Shown here piece by piece: positions 63,001 to 64,000 of a stretch of 64,000 bases of DNA. The number at the start of each line of letters is the position of its first letter. The stretch's first letter is position 1. The stretch spans positions 1 through 64,000 of IMG/VR virus record IMGVR_UViG_3300032456_000002; one strand, 5' to 3'. The notes beneath the pieces are model-generated. The model made no database searches. It saw only the letters and a list, made by a program, of their open reading frames with translations, and was not told the DNA's origin. Source of the DNA: a virus. The position numbers were made by a program, and so were the translations under genes.

Positions 63001-64000
63001 GTTGATTCATTCCCGCGATCGTGCCTTTCGCTTCAGTCATTCTCCGCAACGGTTCATGGATGAGGTCAATCATTTCATCCAAACCGCCAATGAAATCTCC
63101 AAAGAATCTATCAGAGAATCCTGATAGATTGCGTTGAATATCATTCTTAGTATTTTGTATCTGCGTATCTAGATCTTGAGCCTCAATAGTTCTGCCAATC
63201 TCAGCTATGCTCTCCCCAATCCCTTTGACAAAATCACTAATCTCTCTAGTGGTTTGCTTGATAGATTCTTGCGCTTGCTGCTGTGACTCTGCCAATTGCG
63301 TAGAGGCTTGAGCCGATTGGGTTTGTAATTGCTCTAGCTGTGCCTTTTGGGTCTGAGCCTGCTGCAGAATCTTAAATTCTTCTGAATCGCGATCGCCCGA
63401 AAAGTCTGCAATGTATTGTCCAATCTCACTGGAGTTTGAACCACTCGATAAGCCTGATATTCCGAATGCTCTAGATGTGGCGGGACTTTGCAGCAGATTG
63501 TTGAGTTGCAGCATTGTGGCATTGAGCGTTTCAATGCTTTGAATCTGTGTGGCTTGGTCGCTAAGGTTTGACGCGGATTGAGCTTGCCCTGGTGTGAGTT
63601 GTCCATTGGTTTGGGCAATGGCGATCGCCCCTTGCCTTTGGGCAGAACCTAATGCGTTTTGATTGGAGCGAAACTCTGAAGTGGTATTGATGGCTTGCAG
63701 TTGCGACTCTAATCTTGCCGCACCAGAGATAGCCGTGTTGATGGCTTTGGCGTAACCCTGTAGCCCCTTCTCTCCTTCTGCAATTTTGGCGTTGTTGATA
63801 TTGAGTTGCGACTGTAATTGCTTTAAATCAGAAGGGTTAAGGTTCCCCTGACTCATGAGCGCTTCTATTTGCTTATTAGAAGCTTTGTAGCCTTCCACCG
63901 CTCTTTTGATTTGAGCAGGCAACGCATTGACTTCAGCCGCCAATTGTTCCCGCTCCTTAGTCATGGCTTGGTATTGCTTGTCAATTTCAGCTCTACCCGC
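60086..64000 (-). CDS. Tape-measure protein with NlpC/P60- and lytic-transglycosylase-like domains (partial)
   Basis: At least 1,304 residues; the frame stays open to the right edge (AEIDKQYQAMTKEREQLAAE), so the true start lies outside. Long heptad-rich coils make up most of the protein. In the middle, ALGREGTEFREGVAAQCANF then GDWGADAITHTGIYTGNG is an NlpC/P60-like (CHAP-like) block with the Cys and His in order, followed by a lysozyme-like block (IAIATAMQESSLVNLTGGDR, DSVGLFQQRSSMDWG) with the catalytic-type Glu. The C-terminal end holds GGMIPGRFSGKPDQHIARVN. The protein sets tail length and is ejected into the host envelope, where the two domains may open the peptidoglycan. Confidence 0.82.
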   Translation of the reverse strand, partial: AGRAEIDKQYQAMTKEREQLAAEVNALPAQIKRAVEGYKASNKQIEALMSQGNLNPSDLKQLQSQLNINNAKIAEGEKGLQGYAKAINTAISGAARLESQLQAINTTSEFRSNQNALGSAQRQGAIAIAQTNGQLTPGQAQSASNLSDQATQIQSIETLNATMLQLNNLLQSPATSRAFGISGLSSGSNSSEIGQYIADFSGDRDSEEFKILQQAQTQKAQLEQLQTQSAQASTQLAESQQQAQESIKQTTREISDFVKGIGESIAEIGRTIEAQDLDTQIQNTKNDIQRNLSGFSDRFFGDFIGGLDEMIDLIHEPLRRMTEAKGTIAGMNQQLAQTGRQGSDLIRNSASGGNGFVPGMGGSALGGSVAELALGREGTEFREGVAAQCANFVRDVFSQAGIELGVTNAPVDGIATSAGFANSLFGRDIGEIITDPLKLVAGDIVGFRNTYQGDWGADAITHTGIYTGNGMMIDRSTSSAPVRHRPLDTFDMTGFVAVRPNAFAAAGGNVGNASTPPATSMSASSAAIGAGNYGGVTLNEEQVRNAAIIAKVGRDLGVSPRDIQIAIATAMQESSLVNLTGGDRDSVGLFQQRSSMDWGTNAQIMNPEHSARSFFQGAGTNPGLLDIQNRGSMSVTQAAQATQRSGHPDAYAKWEGMSAELAGRLSGGGAGGTAINTPGANTSAIDPALTQYGAAIAQQTDSIMSRMEAQNEGSTIALRQRMQASRQKLEEAQRTLIDETRQYNERYQDSILAAFGDSPIASALQQLTTDSRDVESTTRAMSLTINDATNSLDNLKATRQTILDDPSLAPLKELVPGMDAAIAQYESQIDQIGVARDREQRILSDRRNAIIENLEATGREQLKALSQQTEDLQIQQQAGLVKDPQLAAMLQGRSQRMEVSRSFESESGAIVSEIAKISGGIERLKSEALAAGSVIDPLQLEVATGQLDNLKDRLDALSVNRDLKLQLIDVEQIELLRQFNKESEQALTGAQLESLNTQGDVFGANQLQFLQGKLELVSELQTRLTSINQLEQQQLGTAGFDPSVFTKMREEAISLSEVSFQNLAQQFPDLAQTINDTAFQAFQGLGSSISSLVMGTGSLEDAFDSFSSTVINQLVNMGLQWASSELFSSFQGSGRSGGGGIMEAILGGGTGRSGGDTIGSILSTGVSLFGSLGGFDNGGMIPGRFSGKPDQHIARVNPGEYIMQRSSVQKYGSATMRSINMGSFDKGGMVGSDRATYKDYSSKSESGGSREPIKVEYEVTRINEQNFVTEEQLRRSLTATSQETEKRMNRSMRNSPSYRGGIGI

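Noticed and set aside
1-64000. tRNA or rRNA genes
   Set aside because: I looked for tRNA-like cloverleaf starts and 3' patterns between genes and saw none I could support.

Overview
The window is a 64 kb piece of a tailed-phage genome (free phage or prophage) from a cyanobacterial host. The octamer GCGATCGC (HIP1, a cyanobacterial hallmark) is frequent in coding and non-coding DNA, and a full siphovirus-type structural set is present. Genes at both ends run off the window (a small gene at the left edge, the tape-measure gene at the right edge), so it is not a complete genome. I saw no rRNA, tRNA or integrase gene.

Layout. 0-6.5 kb: small minus-strand accessory genes, an AntA/AntB-like antirepressor, a ribbon-helix-helix protein and an XRE/GIY-YIG pair. 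6.5-13.5 kb: a 364 bp imperfect palindrome, portal, an orphan IscB-type (HEARO/omega RNA) element, both terminase subunits and a phage Gp3-like protein. 13.6-19 kb: lysis genes (two-domain endolysin, holin-like protein) among antirepressor-like cassettes. 19-31 kb: a 2,013-residue tail-tip protein and a minus-strand tail-fibre cluster. 31-34.6 kb: head genes (DUF1320-like, major capsid, cement, protease-scaffold with an internal scaffold start). 34.6-44.6 kb: regulators, tail chaperones with a canonical A AAA AAC frameshift site, NlpC-like protein, tail tube, an Acb2-like candidate anti-CBASS protein and two related repressor-like genes. 44.7-54.5 kb: replication and recombination (primase-helicase, Dam methylase, SF2 helicase fused to a J domain, RusA) and small early genes. 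54.5-56.3 kb: a miniature CRISPR array, a tracrRNA candidate and a RuvC-degenerate Cas12/TnpB-like effector. 56.4-64 kb: more antirepressor cassettes, tail-tip genes, a Mu gpF-like head protein and the tape measure.

Three things go beyond ordinary phage annotation. First, the phage appears to carry a compact type V-like RNA-guided locus whose effector has lost RuvC catalytic features, which suggests RNA-guided binding or repression rather than cutting. Second, eight single-gene cassettes (BRO, Rha, P63C and related proteins, and the CRISPR effector itself) have a similar 5' leader: a -10 box, a hairpin whose sequence changes while pairing is kept, then a TGACCACA-type tract and the start codon. 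A 10 bp motif (CTCGCTAAAA, or reversed TTTTAGCGAG) lies at fixed distances from -10 boxes of these and of several early genes, suggesting one phage-wide regulator. Third, a palindrome family occurs as the 364 bp intergenic element and as a perfect 34 bp inverted repeat inside the primase-helicase gene.

All calls come from reading the sequence and remembered family features. No database search was possible.
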